DNA from: Carposina sasakii
Taxonomy: Eukaryota > Arthropoda > Insecta > Lepidoptera > Carposinidae
Assembly: GCA_014607495.2 (NCBI GenBank)
Contig: CP053167.1
Coordinates: forward strand, 4,650,001-4,714,000
DNA length: 64,000 nucleotides
Reading direction: 5' to 3'
In this document: piece after piece, positions 29,285-41,666 of the stretch
Numbering within the stretch: position 1 is the first letter of the stretch
Layout: each line of letters starts with the position of its first letter
Notes under the pieces: model-generated
What the model saw: only the letters and a program-made list of their open reading frames with translations
Databases searched by the model: none
Told to the model about the DNA's origin: nothing
Position numbers and translations under genes: made by a program

Positions 29285-32252
29285 CTGGAAAAACCAAAAC
29301 AAATCATTAGCTAAAATGTTACCGCTCCCATTAAGCTGAATACTTTGATCAATGAACTCATCTATGTAGGCGTTTCTTTGTTGAAATGCAAAGCGCATTC
29401 GGCAATCATGAGCGGGCGAAGTGAAAGGACTGGGGACAAAAACGTCGGTCAGTAGTTTGAACACTGGCGAGCCGCGCGCCGCTGCCCCGCCTTTTATCAA
29501 GTTCCACAAAGCGGTCAACTCCTGGCATTGAGAATTAACCGATTAATTGGAAATTGAATGGCGAATAATCACTAACAGGAAGGCCGCAGGCCTAAATACG
29601 ACCAAATCTAAATGTCATGCTGACTGCTGACGAGTTGGAACGTTTTACACCGATAAATATTTTCCAAGTTGTGGTACAGCTATTGTGAGAGAGATGTTCA
29701 TTATTCTATCCCGCAATCGCTAATGATACGACCTAATCGTGTTTTGAAACAATGCGGATAATTTTTTCAATCTCAATCCGGCACGAGCTTGTAATGTAAT
29801 CTTCATTTCGGAGTCACGAAACAATATTCAAATTACTACGGTTCATAGTGTGCAAAATTGCGTCGTCGCCAATCTTTTCACTGCATTTGTAATGGCTCAT
29901 TATTGCAAGTGTAGTGTGGGTGTTCACAAATTAATACACCAAACGTTTTCGTATGACTAAAGTTGAGCGTCGAAATAGCTCGAGGGCAGCGAAACTATTG
30001 AACTAAGCTATCAGCCAGAAGTGGTTCTGGTGCAACGAATGCGCCCGTGGTGTCCAGTGGGCGTGTCCCCAGGGCTCTGTGAAAGGCACGGTCACCTAAC
30101 TCGCCCGATTTCGCCTTCGATAAGCTAGCACGAGCTACTTTGTAATTGTGGCGTGCCACCTAAACTAAGTGAGTAAACTCGCTTACATTCCCGCCCGGTT
30201 AAGGCGCTATATGTTTTAGTATTAAAGCCTGAAACCGAGGTTTTACGAAACCCTATCTATATCCCCGCAGCGGCACTTTAATTGGTTTCAATTGTACGGC
30301 GAACCGATGCAAATGATATTACCACAATAGGTTACGCTGGCCTTTTAAGGTTTTAATTTTTAAGTCCTAATCGTTTTTATAATCTACGAATTATCAGATA
30401 GTTACAATAGGCTCGATTTTAAAGGCTTGTCATAAGGTATCATATTCTGACTTATGTTGTAAAATATTATTAAATGTTCCTAGATGGTCTCCACAGCTCA
30501 TATCATATATTGAAGAGTTTCATATCATACAGAGTATCATATATTGTATAATGTTTCAGAATTTTTAGCTTCAACAACTATACACTACAATGTAAATATT
30601 CTTGCACTAAAGTTCACGTGTCGGTACTATGTACCTAAGTATTTGGTACTGGTCAGTTAACCTTCGTAAAAATTGTGTCGCGATTGCCGGTCCCGCATTG
30701 TTATTGTAATTGACATGAGCGATGGAAACCAAGACAAGACAAACGGTGGCCTTGCCACTGCAAGGTGCCCGATTTTTTTGCGGTCGTGCATTAACCGACT
30801 AACTAAAGTGCGTTTCACCAAATAGTTCCTTCGAATGATGGCGCCAGTAACTATGTGTATGACCACATTATCTGTGTCACTGCATACAAAAATTTTAGTT
30901 CCGAAATCTGGCATAGGCGTTATTCTCGGGATTATAGTAGTTGAAGTATTTTCGGACAGTCGTGTCGGTCTCGCCCTCGCTTTGAATTGTCTTCAGACTC
31001 TGTGCTTATGGCTTTCTATGTCATTAGTGTTTGGAAACGCATTGTCACCTATTTGTATTCAGTGCGTTGTCGTCGCCGGCGCAGCTACTTTCCAACGGCC
31101 TTTGTATCGGCCAGGATATATAGCAAATACTTGGATACTTTCCAACGTGACCCTAAAACTTGGCTGGTTAATGATATCCCTGTTCACAAAACGGAGGTTC
31201 TAAACCGTCAATTGACGTAATTGTATAGACTTGTCTGCGGCGCAATAAGGTACTGGACATTAAGGAGGGGTAAAGAGGAGGGAGCTTATGTTTCTTTGTA
31301 GAAAAAGGTACCGTGATACTCGAGGAGGGTCAGGCAGACAGCCGCGCCAAATCCTTGGCTATATGAGTTTAGAAAGAAACCATATTGCGCCGACCTCATA
31401 TATGATGGCATAAGGGCAGAAATATGATAAGAAAATGGTACCGTGATGGTTTTTGAAGCCGATTTTGGATGGCAAACAAATGTCATTTGGTCTATATTAG
31501 CATTTGCTACATTGATTACACCATCTCTCCATCGCTCTTCTTTCATGGCCCTAGCGGCCGGTGCCTAGTAATTGCATGCATTTGTTTTCCTTGAGCTTGC
31601 GGAACGACGGAAAACACGAACGGCCCTTATTTATTATAGGCTATAGTGTCGGCTGCTAGCGCGATTCATGTGGAAAGCGCGCGAATAAATCTCTAAACAC
31701 CTATAAACTAGATTAAACCTATTTAATACCGCTTTACAAATATCCAATCGATTTTTATTGCCTTCGTATTGTTTAGACGGAAAAAATTGCCAAATTGTTT
31801 TATTATACCTTTTAAGTACAATCCATAAGCTCATTAATGTTTCTAATTCCTATACATACATCGTTGTATGCAGCCTTGTGTTGAATTTTATCCGCGCGCC
31901 AATCTTGCGCAAGCCGACGATAACGAATTCGATCGATAAATAGATCATTTTGAACACGTGTTATGTCGTTCGGCTGGTTGTCGTTCGGTTATTGCGAAAG
32001 CATACAAATTGTTGTTAACAAAACGGCTTTGGTACCCTCGAGCGAAACGAATTACTTGGGACTTGTATGTCATATCATGTTAGTTTGACTGACGGAATGC
32101 GACCCTTTGTGATCGAGATAGAATATAATGTTCTAATACATATACACATGGCTGTATTTCCAAATAGAGTGGCCAGAATCATGAAATAGATCCCACAGCC
32201 ACGTTAAGTATAGCGGGGCTAGATGTAAAAGATCCGCAGGCTTAGTTACTAA
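29285..32252. other. Probable 5' intron of the secreted-protein gene; non-coding
   Basis: If the promoter near 40.3 kb is correct, this is intron. No convincing exon is visible. The stretch about 29990-30300 and a patch near 31070-31100 are GC-richer than average, but neither shows a coding frame. Confidence 0.4.
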
Positions 32253-32260
32253 CTTGCGAT

Positions 32261-32507
32261 CATGAACGTATAAAGAACAACGGACGTAATGCTGTCACTG
32301 CATAGATTGAAGCACCGAAATGGCGGCGGCGCGTTGGGCATGATGCGTATTTTCCAGTAGGCGCCGAGCTTACTATGGTTTGTATGTGTGTGTGAATAAC
32401 GCGTCAATACACATCCCTACTCGATGGAATATCGTTGCCGAGCTTACTATGAATGCTTCACTCTGTGTAGTCACAATACTCTGTCCGTTATTCTTTGTAC
32501 GTTCATG
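32261..32507 (-). mobile_element. hAT-like MITE, family F, copy 2
   Basis: Ends CATGAACG and CGTTCATG with an exact 8-bp duplication, cttgcgat, at 32253-32260 and 32508-32515. Oriented opposite to the copies at 16356-16579 and 60726-60970. Non-coding. This is the best-defined member of the family. Confidence 0.9.
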
Positions 32508-32515
32508 CTTGCGAT

Positions 32516-33180
32516 TGGTCGGCAACCGGTCGCTAAACGTCACAAAATACGACTACGCGCCTAATTCAAAGAACCCTATTTTGTAATCTATGAGTGCGGG
32601 GCAGACTTTTTAATATATCTAGTAGGATAATACAAAATGTCATGTTTGACAGCGATTATCTAGCGATTGCGACCGGTTGCGTGTTAGATATCAGCCTGCG
32701 GTATGAAGTTCCTAGCACAACGCCTGAGAGAGCGCCCCTGAGGATCCTTACTCGACTCTTACGACATGCTTGAAAGCAGCGGCTAATGTATCCTAGTAAA
32801 ACCCCGCCGTAGTACAGGACATTCTAATACATATAACTCACCTTAACTAGGTGAAACAATAAAAACATACAAAATGTGACATAAAATAAATGCGTCTATA
32901 ACATCTGTCCTTGCTCAATTGAAATAGAGATTAAAAGCTTATACAGTGTCAAAAATGAAAGCAAACAATCCAAAACGGTTACACCACATGACAGGTGAGT
33001 GACAAACAATCGTAGAGCTAAATTCTTCAGGGTCGGAATAAATCATACGTCTTTTTAACGATGTGCCACTACTGTGCAACTCGGCGACAGTGCGCTTACG
33101 ATCGTGTAAGATGCTTGTATTGTAAAGATTTTACGACACACAATTGACAGGTCCGGCTATGATACGATCATGTGCCGTAT
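32516..33180. other. Non-coding spacer with retro-repeat scraps
   Basis: A phrase at about 32752-32790 (ctcgactcttacgacatgct, then agcagc) recurs near 42005-42035, marking a dispersed repeat. No gene is seen. Confidence 0.4.
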
Positions 33181-33181
33181 A

Positions 33182-33390
33182 CAAGGTGTAACAAAAGAGC
33201 TATGTGAAACCAAACGCCATAAAAACCCATTATGGAGATCCTATTTACAAAGTTTGAGACTTGAAATCACATGCTTATTTTTCTAGTTAATATACATTGA
33301 TTTCTCAACATCTAAGAAATGTTAATGTAATGTAAGGTTCTTTATAAATATTTCCCTTAACATACCCCTTCTGCTATCTGTTACACCCTG
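33182..33390. mobile_element. Foldback MITE, family D, copy 3 (diverged)
   Basis: Starts CAAGGTGTAACAAAAGAGC and ends CTGTTACACCCTG, with TA on both sides (33180-33181 and 33391-33392). The interior keeps only patches of the palindrome seen at 20984-21242, so it is older. Confidence 0.65.
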
Positions 33391-33392
33391 TA

Positions 33393-36100
33393 TATGTACG
33401 ATGCATGGAGTCAACAAGATGTGTAACTATTAATCAAAGATCAAAAACCGCAGAATGGACCGTAACAAACTGGTAATAGAGAATGCGCGCGCGCATCATT
33501 AACTTGCGCACAGGGTTACCAACGCCCACGTAAATACATATTGTGTTTCATTATGTCTGGGTGTATCGTTTTGATCATTATTCCTCTTATTAGTATTATT
33601 AATGACTTTAAAATATGCAATTTTATGAGATAAGATAATACATAGTTTTTTTTAATTTGATTAAAATTATAATTTACATTTTAACTAATGCGACTAATTT
33701 GAGGAGAAAAACTATGTCCTTGTCTTGAGAAGTCTTTAGTTAATCATTTAACAAAGAATGAAAAGTATATACAAAAATACCATTAAACAAGATGCCAATA
33801 GCCATAAAAAACAATGTCTCTATTTTCAATAATACAAATCTCTATTTTTAAAGTCTCTATTTTGTATGGCTACGTATACCGATTTCATTTATTTCTACAA
33901 GTGAGGCACCCCTACCAAGTCTTCGCAGGCGCGTGCCGTCAAGTGATTGATGTACAGCCTCATTATGCCTCTAGAAGAGATCACCTGGCCAGGCTTTGTT
34001 GGTATCGGATATTAATAGGCCCGTATTGTTTCTCCTATCAAACCATTATGCTTTTTGTGATAATGTTGGGCAAGGTTTTATCTTTGCGTCGCGACGCGTC
34101 GTCAGCTTGCTTATTAGTCCCTATTGTTGGTTAATAAGCCTTTTTACGCCCATCTAAACATTGCTTTATCTATGCATATCAGAAATAAGTAACGCGCAAA
34201 ATGTTTAGTTATTTTTAAATTTTGTATGTGTGATTTCTGTTTGTTAATTTTAACAAGCATGTCGTAATATCAGAATTTTAAGTTAACAAAGTACTGACTG
34301 AAGTCGGTTATGTCTTTATTGTTTTCGATGTTGGCGTTAATTTTGAAAACAATAATGGTAATAAACAATCAGAGTTAGAAAACAGTGTCAGGGCTTTAAT
34401 AAGTACTATTAGGTCTTTCGCGGCCAAGGCGCTCCCATCTTGTAACCTGTTTGACATTATCTACCTTGTAATGAAGCTTGTTATGTCATGCGTATCTATC
34501 TTTTTACATATTTATAGCTGTTTTACATCTGTAAGCTATCTATCTATCTCGATCTTCGGTATATCGTTAGTTATGTAACATGTGTCTAAAGCTTTATGCT
34601 TTACAATTATTTTATTTGACTGTTGACATCATTTATGTTGATTGTTGATTTACATTTTATTTGAATCTTATGTTTATTATGTTTTCTCCAGTTTCACTAA
34701 ATTAAATAATATTGAAAGATGGGAATTTAACATTTTTAATATTTTTCTTGTCTTACCTTAGATTATGTTAGATTTTTAAAAACCAATATTTTATATGAGC
34801 TAGATCTGTCAACTTTGGATCCGTTTTCGTGTGTTGTTAAACCTAAAAGGCTCTAAAATGAATTTCATTTGCCTCGTAAGGTTCACAAACACAACCTTGC
34901 ATTTTTAATGTGGGAACTTCTTTTATAACGTCTTTAGTTCTCGTTAAGAGTTAAATCAGATTATCTTGTACATTAAACTTGTATTACCGCCATAAATTAG
35001 TTTTATATTTCGTAGTTTGAGTAAATTTAGAGATTTTAAGCTTTATTAGGCCATATTGTTTAATGGTTATTATTGGGTTTTGTTTTATTCAAGCCACTTT
35101 TTCAGATGGGAATGTTTCTACGATTTCATTAATTAAATTGATTGTTTTCAAATTTATTAACTAATCACTTCCCATTTATTATGTATTTGTGATCCATACA
35201 TATGGTCTGGGATGAATGAATGATAAGAGTTTATGTTATATTATATATTTTGTAAGTAGCACTTATTGTTCTACTGGTATGCTAAGGTCGACTACTAAAA
35301 AATGATCTTATTCTCCGAGTCGTGACTGGCTCCGGTCGTGGTTTGCGCACGCGCCGCCTCGGCCTCAGACTCGTGAAATATTTCTAAAACTATTTCTATG
35401 TTCTCTGTCGTATGCTCCATTGTTGGCATGTTTGTGATTTATAATCGGTGCGTTACCTTGTGGGACTCCATCAGCGGCGTTGTGCAAGCTTGCAACGAGT
35501 GTACCGCGTTATTTTTTATGTTATTCATCCATCGATTTGGAATACAATGCAGTCTCACCCTTGAAAATTTTAATACAGCCTTCAAGGCAATTAGGCGACT
35601 GTTTGGTGGTAAACTTCCGTGTTAATACTTCATCATCATTTATGTTCAAAATTTTCATATTTAATGTCGTTAAAAGCGATAACGCACTAGGAAGTGGCAA
35701 TACCGTAAACTGCCTATTAAGAGCGCTATAAGCTTCAACTGTACAATTTATATTCTAATTCGGACAAATTGTTTTTAAAATGCCTTAATGCAGATGAGGT
35801 TTTACGTGATAAACCTGTGTCATGGCGCGCTTTCTTTTCTTTGTTGTCGACTTTCTTGTTTCTTTGTTTCGTAATTTCACAGAGCGGTCCCATACGCCTT
35901 TATTGTATGTAATCTTGCATGTAATGGCTGCGCGCTCTCGCCTCATGTCGTACGGATTGTGACTGAATTGAGATTACGGCATCTCGGCGAATTCCACGTT
36001 TTTAATTTGCCGACCTAAATGACATGGCTCCAATACGTGTCGCTTGTTAGCGTTTAAGTTTTCTTAGAATGAGTTGTTATATAAACTAAATGTCTTGTTC
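33393..36100. other. AT-rich non-coding region
   Basis: No supported gene. Short open frames (for example 33814-34134 and 35398-35731) have no recognisable motifs and their codon use looks like background. A GC-rich patch at 35320-35380 is the only compositional feature. Confidence 0.4.
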
Positions 36101-36108
36101 TGTTGCAG

Positions 36109-36141
36109 GTAAGGACTATCTTGATCTAGACAACGATCGCG
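36109..36141 (+). other. Candidate recursive-splice site or 33-nt microexon
   Basis: A pyrimidine-rich tract (tgtcttgttctgttgcag) is followed directly by GTAAGG, giving CAG|GTAAGG. Thirty-three bases on is a second good donor, GCG|GTGAGT. A 3' splice site fused to a 5' splice site is the known signature of ratcheting (recursive) splice sites in long insect introns. As a plain exon it would be 11 codons, readable as KDYLDLDNDR in one frame. The host transcript is unknown. Confidence 0.35.
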
Positions 36142-38560
36142 GTGAGTGCGAATTTGTATTGTATTAGATTAGTTTCGATCTGGCGCGATCGGAGGGCGCT
36201 CACGCAGCGTTCTCCTTAGCGGTGAGGTAAACATCAATTAGCTGATTTTAGATAGATAATCGTCGCTATTAGTTACTTCTGTATTGTTTATTATGAGCGT
36301 GTCTTTCGCAACGCGTTTCAAAATTTTTCCGCTGTTCTGGTGTTACCTTTTGGTGTTTTTCGGAGCGTGGCGGATAATAGGCAACCTTAGATTGCGCTCG
36401 AGTCCTTCGCTCGGCATAATGCGAGGAAAGCTGCATATTTTTATAGTTAATTTTGTAATTTGTGTGCAATAGTTATTATCAAACGTTTAGACTGGATAGC
36501 GGTGATTATTCAGAAGGCAGTAGGATTACTTGATGCGTGTGAGCGCGACAACGGATGGTTGCGATGATTGCCGGTCACGGTGCGCTGGCGCACAGGCTGC
36601 GCGCGCGCATCTAGCCGATGTGAACGGCCATTGTTCTATGACACACGTGCGACAATCGGGTTGCTACACACCTGAACAAATTGTCTTTGTACATTGTTTT
36701 CTCCTATATTTTCACAGAACTTACCTTTGGCGCGACGAACATGGGTTCACATAATTTTCGTTAGTTTTTTCAAAAGTTTTTGCATCGAAAAATCAAGTAT
36801 TTATATCGACATTGAGCCGGATATGTTTTTTGTTGACAGCCTAAGTTGAGGTGACGTAATCGCAATTCTGTTAGATATTTTAATAATCGTGTATGTAAAT
36901 GTAATTACACTGGAAATACATTATTCAGAGCTTTATAATCTGCAGTGACTGATCTAGCTGCATTTATTATTATCGCCCAAAACAGATTTACTAAATGTTA
37001 GTGCAAATTTTCTGGTCTAAATCATTGCTTGGTGTAGAAAAGTGACCATAAAGAACGCGAACAATATTTTTGTTTTCATTTAGAGATTCGATACATCTCA
37101 AGGGCTATCTATTTCGTTCCAAATATATGCACGATATTTTAAATTATATAAATTCGCTCTGTATATTTACTGTTGCCAAAATGTTTATCAAACAAATTGC
37201 AGTTGTATACGAACATCGGTGACAAAACTTTCAATATAAGATAGTGACAGCTTATTCCTAAAATCTATCAAAGGACAGGTTTAGAAAAAAAAAAAAACTA
37301 AATCATCTTAGCATTGAAGAACTCACTTATCAAATTTTACTTCCTTTATTTATATTTGCATTATTAACATCACATCTTATTTACCATCAGCTCTTCAAGA
37401 TTCAGGTCAATTGGTCACTCTAGCATCAAAATATAACCTAAAAACGAAACCGATACACTGTTTATAAGTAGTTTTGTTAGCATCTTTAGCATATCCAACA
37501 GGTTTCCTACTCTGTTCTAGGCGGCGAATTTCTAGTTTAACTTTCTACATGTAATATTTAGAGTTTACGACGTACTTTCTGTACTTACTACTGGGTCGGA
37601 CAGTTGATTCATCAATAACATTTATTACCTACTTAACATAAAACTGAGCTATTTGGTTTTCTTTAATGTTTATTGTAGGAGCTGCATCTCCTTTCGTGCA
37701 TGTCGTAAGAGTCTACTAAGTACTCGTAACTCGTGCATTTTTTCAGGCGATGAGTTAGCAACTTGATTGAACTGATCATTTACATCTGCCCCTGCTATTC
37801 TAAATGTGGCTGTGGTGATACAGATTTATGGTCTTGATGCAGGTCTGGCTCCCCTATTTCGGGAACATATAGCTATGCTACGAGTAAATTTACTAGATTT
37901 CATATATCTAAGTAATATATTTTGCTGTGCGTAGTATATTATATCTTTTGCTGTGGTTATCACAATTTGCGCTATTGACTGGACTTTTTCTTTATGTAAA
38001 ATTATTTCATGTATTTTTTTCATTATAATCAATATCAATTGTACCTATACAATAGTTGATACAATTCAAGAAATACGTAATCAATTTTGCTAAGTCGTCC
38101 TCCATTAACGGGTTCCTCAAAATATTTTAATAATTCACGCTCATCAGCTACAACATCCGCATATCTTAATTGTATTGTTTTACTCCCACGTATAGGCGCA
38201 TATATTTTATTGTTACATTCTTCCTCGTCAATACTTCCCTAGGTTTGTTTAAAATGTTACGTGTGTTACAGCTTACGGTTATGTCATGTGAAACTATTGA
38301 AATAAATGGCCAGTGCTTTGCCGCCATTTCCTTTCAATCTCATTTCTGTGTGCTTCTGGTATGGAAGTTGTAAATTTTCTATAATGGCTTCGGCTATATA
38401 GATCGTTCCTATATTGGTGAAAAATAATCTATTCACACTTGATGCGTTATAGTAAAAAGCTATTAAAGTAGGTGTTTCGCTTTGACTGTCATTCATAAAA
38501 ACAAGACGTTAGATACGCCTATGTAAATATTAATTAGCAGTTTAATTACCGGTGTAGAAC
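36142..38560. other. Non-coding region
   Basis: AT-rich with a GC-rich patch at 36575-36665 (gcgctggcgcacaggctgcg and nearby). No gene, RNA gene or clear mobile element was recognised. Confidence 0.4.
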
Positions 38561-38566
38561 TAAAAG

Positions 38567-38812
38567 CCGCGTGGTGCCGGCAGAGTAGAGTTTGTACCAC
38601 CCCTGCCTGCCCGTGGGTATCGTACGAGGCGATTAAATGTTTCCGGGAGGTGGGCAGCAACGCCTCCCGTACTGAGAACATAGTCCGAAAATCACACTGC
38701 GGTCACCAACCTGCGTGGTGACTATGGGCAAAACCTCCCTGTGGCAGTAGCCTTGTGGCGTGCCCTGGGGGAGGCCTACGTCCAGCAGTGGACTGAAATA
38801 GGCTGAAGAAAA
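38567..38812 (+). repeat. Family A retro-repeat, copy 3
   Basis: Matches 178-445 over almost its whole length, from gccgcgtggtgccggcagag to ctacgtccagcagtggactg plus a purine tail. It has a small deletion in the middle (around 38710). Confidence 0.75.
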
Positions 38813-40070
38813 AGTAGATCTAAATGTAATAACGAGAATAACAATAACTTTAGGTTTAGTTAATAGAGTTTTGAATATACAAATATTATTCCTTTAAGTA
38901 AACAATGGAGTAATTTTCTTATCGTAAATAGGTTAGAACAAACGATAGGTGATAAAATCATGCGTAAAGAATCCCGTACGTGACATAACGTTTGTCACTA
39001 GTTACTGTACAACCATAGCCGGTTGGTTAATTATTTGTAAATATCACGTAATGATGACAAGCCACTGTTTAATAATCTGCGCACGTATCTAACAGGTCCT
39101 GTCGATTATCATTCCGTTATTCGACAAGCTGTGACGAATACCGAGTGTGGACTTAAGTTAATCAACAAATTGGAAATTACTCGTGTTGGAAATACCAGAA
39201 TTAGGTAGTTCTCCTCAATTTCTCATAGAGTATTGTATGCGGTGACTAACAGTTTTGGAACTTGCTGTGAAGCAATTCAATTAGACATGAAATTGTGTGG
39301 CCTGAGCTAACTAACATGCCTTCCGTAACAAAGGAAATGCCTGCTAGTTTTGATAGAGGCCTAGATTAGACCGTCGTACTAAGTGCATAAAATGAACTTT
39401 GCATATCACATGTTCATTATACATTCATACCAACTTATAATTATCAATGTTCATATACATGCATAATAACTTGTAATTAATATTGCAAAGGTCTAAGAGA
39501 TTGTCGCATCTCGTTCCGTAATATTTTAAATGCCGTCATCTTCGTAAAGTTAGTCTCATTAATAAAAATAGTTTTAGTAGAATCGTTACATTGTTTATAC
39601 TGCAGTTTTACGACAGCGATATCCGCAAACTGTCCGTTTTAAGTATTATATTTACCTACAGTTTTTCTAAGAGATTAACATTGCGACCTATTTTTGTCCC
39701 TATCCTGGCGCTACTACTATAATGAGAGTCAGCGTAATATATGGATCATTCATCCATTCTTTAATATAGCAAATCACATTATTTCAAGCAGACGTAGATA
39801 ATTCTTTTCTTACTAGTTTTCTCCCCTTTCTAACCATCTACATAAACTTCTAATGCTAATGTCCTTTGAACTTTGAATGTTAATGAAACTTTTGAATTTT
39901 ATCCTTTTACCTTTATCAAACAGTGCGATTTGTAAACACCTTTGGAACGTTTAAGTACCGCCCTCGATACTAATAAAAAAAACATTTGTCATTCAAGATG
40001 ATAGGCCTTTTAAAACATCAAACTTCACGTCGAAGGCTCAGCTCTGAGAAACTTTGAGATTAATATTTCT
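38813..40070. other. Non-coding region
   Basis: AT-rich; no ORF, repeat pair or RNA gene recognised. Confidence 0.4.
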
Positions 40071-41040
40071 GTCGCGATACGGAGGCATTGTTTCTGGAGC
40101 CGCGCATTGTGCGCCGGCGCCTGTTTACCCGTGAGATCTGGGTCGGGGACTCTCGGCTAGTCCCCAAACAGTAACTAAACACTGAATAGCAAACACGCTC
40201 TTACTTTGTCTGATAACGGCTGAGGCTGCGACTTGTAAACAACACTTGTGGATAAACACTCTTCAGCACATTAGTCACTGCACTTAGCACTGATCTAGTC
40301 ACTGGCACATAGTAGGTTCCCGTTTGTCGGTCGGTGTTCGAATGGTGGGTCCCGAGGGTCACCGCGCCGGTCGTGGTGGGGCGTGCGTGTGATCAGCGGG
40401 TCTGGCGGCGCATGAGTGGCCCTGGTGGAAGGGGGCGAGCGTGTAAATACGCCGGCGTAAGCGCGTGCGACGCCCACACATACAGAGGCGCACACACACA
40501 CAAACATACGTCACCGTGTGCTTAGTCATGACGTGTGTGATGAGTTGATTAAACGGATAATGACAGGTATTTAGTGTGATGGAATTCCTTAACTTTATGT
40601 AGGTGCAGTGGAGCCTTTCGATAGGGTTTTGGATTAATTACATACAACTTGACAAAAATTTCTAAAGTAGTATAGAGATGTTTTATAGAAAAAGAAATTA
40701 AAACCTCGCTTATAATAAGCATATAAGAATAACCAATTTTTTAAACACACCTTTAAACTAATATAACTTATTTATTAGAACGTAATATGTATTATGTATG
40801 ATAGGATTTTAACGTAAACAATCTCCGTACAACTATTGAATAGCGATTCAATTTCCAAAGTCAAGGACGGTAAATATTTACGGCGATTATGTAAATTCGG
40901 GTCCCGGCAGAGCAGCCGTCAGTTCGGATTCCGCACTTTGTATCGGTCGCTGGTTGACGGTTGCGCAAGCACATCTCGAGTCATCGACACGCGCGCGTCC
41001 TCTTAAGGTCGCCGTGTAAACGGGATTACATTTGCATTAG
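40071..41040. other. GC-rich island with CA repeats
   Basis: GC-rich blocks at 40095-40165, 40320-40520 and 40905-41040 stand out from AT-rich surroundings. A short (CA)n run lies near 40489-40504. A plus-strand initiator-like GTCAGTTCGG occurs at about 40918-40927. The island suggests promoter activity, possibly in both directions, but no start site is proven. Confidence 0.35.
40205..40310 (-). promoter_or_regulatory. Candidate minus-strand first exon and initiator, perhaps of the secreted-protein gene
   Basis: On the minus strand a stretch with arthropod-type initiator matches (TCAGTG at about 40288-40293, and CAGTGAC copies nearby) runs about 85-100 bases to a good donor, GACAAA|GTAAGAG (exon end 40205). 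No ATG-led frame is evident, as expected for a 5' UTR exon. The 29284 coding exon needs just such an upstream non-coding exon. Linking the two across an intron of about 11 kb is inference. Confidence 0.35.
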
Positions 41041-41298
41041 GCTCTGCAGATGTTTTTGGTTATTTACATTGAATTAAAATTTAATTGAATTAGGACGAAG
41101 GATACAGACATCTGTAGTATGAAGGAAAAGATAAGGAATGACTTTTAAAGGAAGAAGTTTAAACATAAAAGTTTAAAGGTTGCATAGCAATCATTGGCAA
41201 GTTATGAAGTTGGCTTGCCACGGACATTGAAGGCGAATGAGAGTAATGAGTCCATAGAACATGAATGTGGCTAGAGAAAGGAAGAGCAAATAAGTGTT

Positions 41299-41664
41299 AG
41301 ATTTTTTGTGGCCACCATTAACGAAGGGTACGTACTCTATACATCAAATAAAGTAAGTTTATGCAAAAAAAAAAGCTGGGAAATATATATATATATATAT
41401 TTTAATTACTTGATCGTGCGATATTTATAGTGTCTATGGTTTCTGTTTTTTTTTTAGACAGATATTAATTATTTCTCGTGAAAAAATCTTGCTACACGCG
41501 TCTATGTGCATTTATGCAGACAAACGCAGTCTATTTACTCAACTTTGGACCCGAATATTTTGGAAACCAGACACTTCCCAGGTATGCTTCCATGGAGGAA
41601 AATGATCGTGATGATGAGGAGATTCCGTAGTTTTCGGGAACGTTGACGACCAAAAATCAGCCTG
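41299..41664 (+). mobile_element. MITE family E, copy 3
   Basis: Matches 21341-21708 from the ttttttgtggccac segment to the right end CAGCCTG, followed by TA (41665-41666). The extreme left end has decayed. It contains an (AT)n run at about 41382-41400 absent from copy 1. Confidence 0.7.
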
Positions 41665-41666
41665 TA

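Noticed and set aside
26678..29339. Plus-strand frames opposite the secreted-protein gene
   Set aside because: They are antisense shadows produced by the repetitive Pro/Thr codons.
29285..29518. The secreted-protein frame stays open upstream to an ATG at 29518
   Set aside because: A consensus 3' splice site sits directly before the ATG at 29284 and the signal peptide begins there; the extra residues read like translated intron.
40285..40303. A match to the start of the microRNA miR-279 (tgactagatc) on the minus strand
   Set aside because: Only about ten bases agree and no precursor hairpin with the right arm pairing is apparent.
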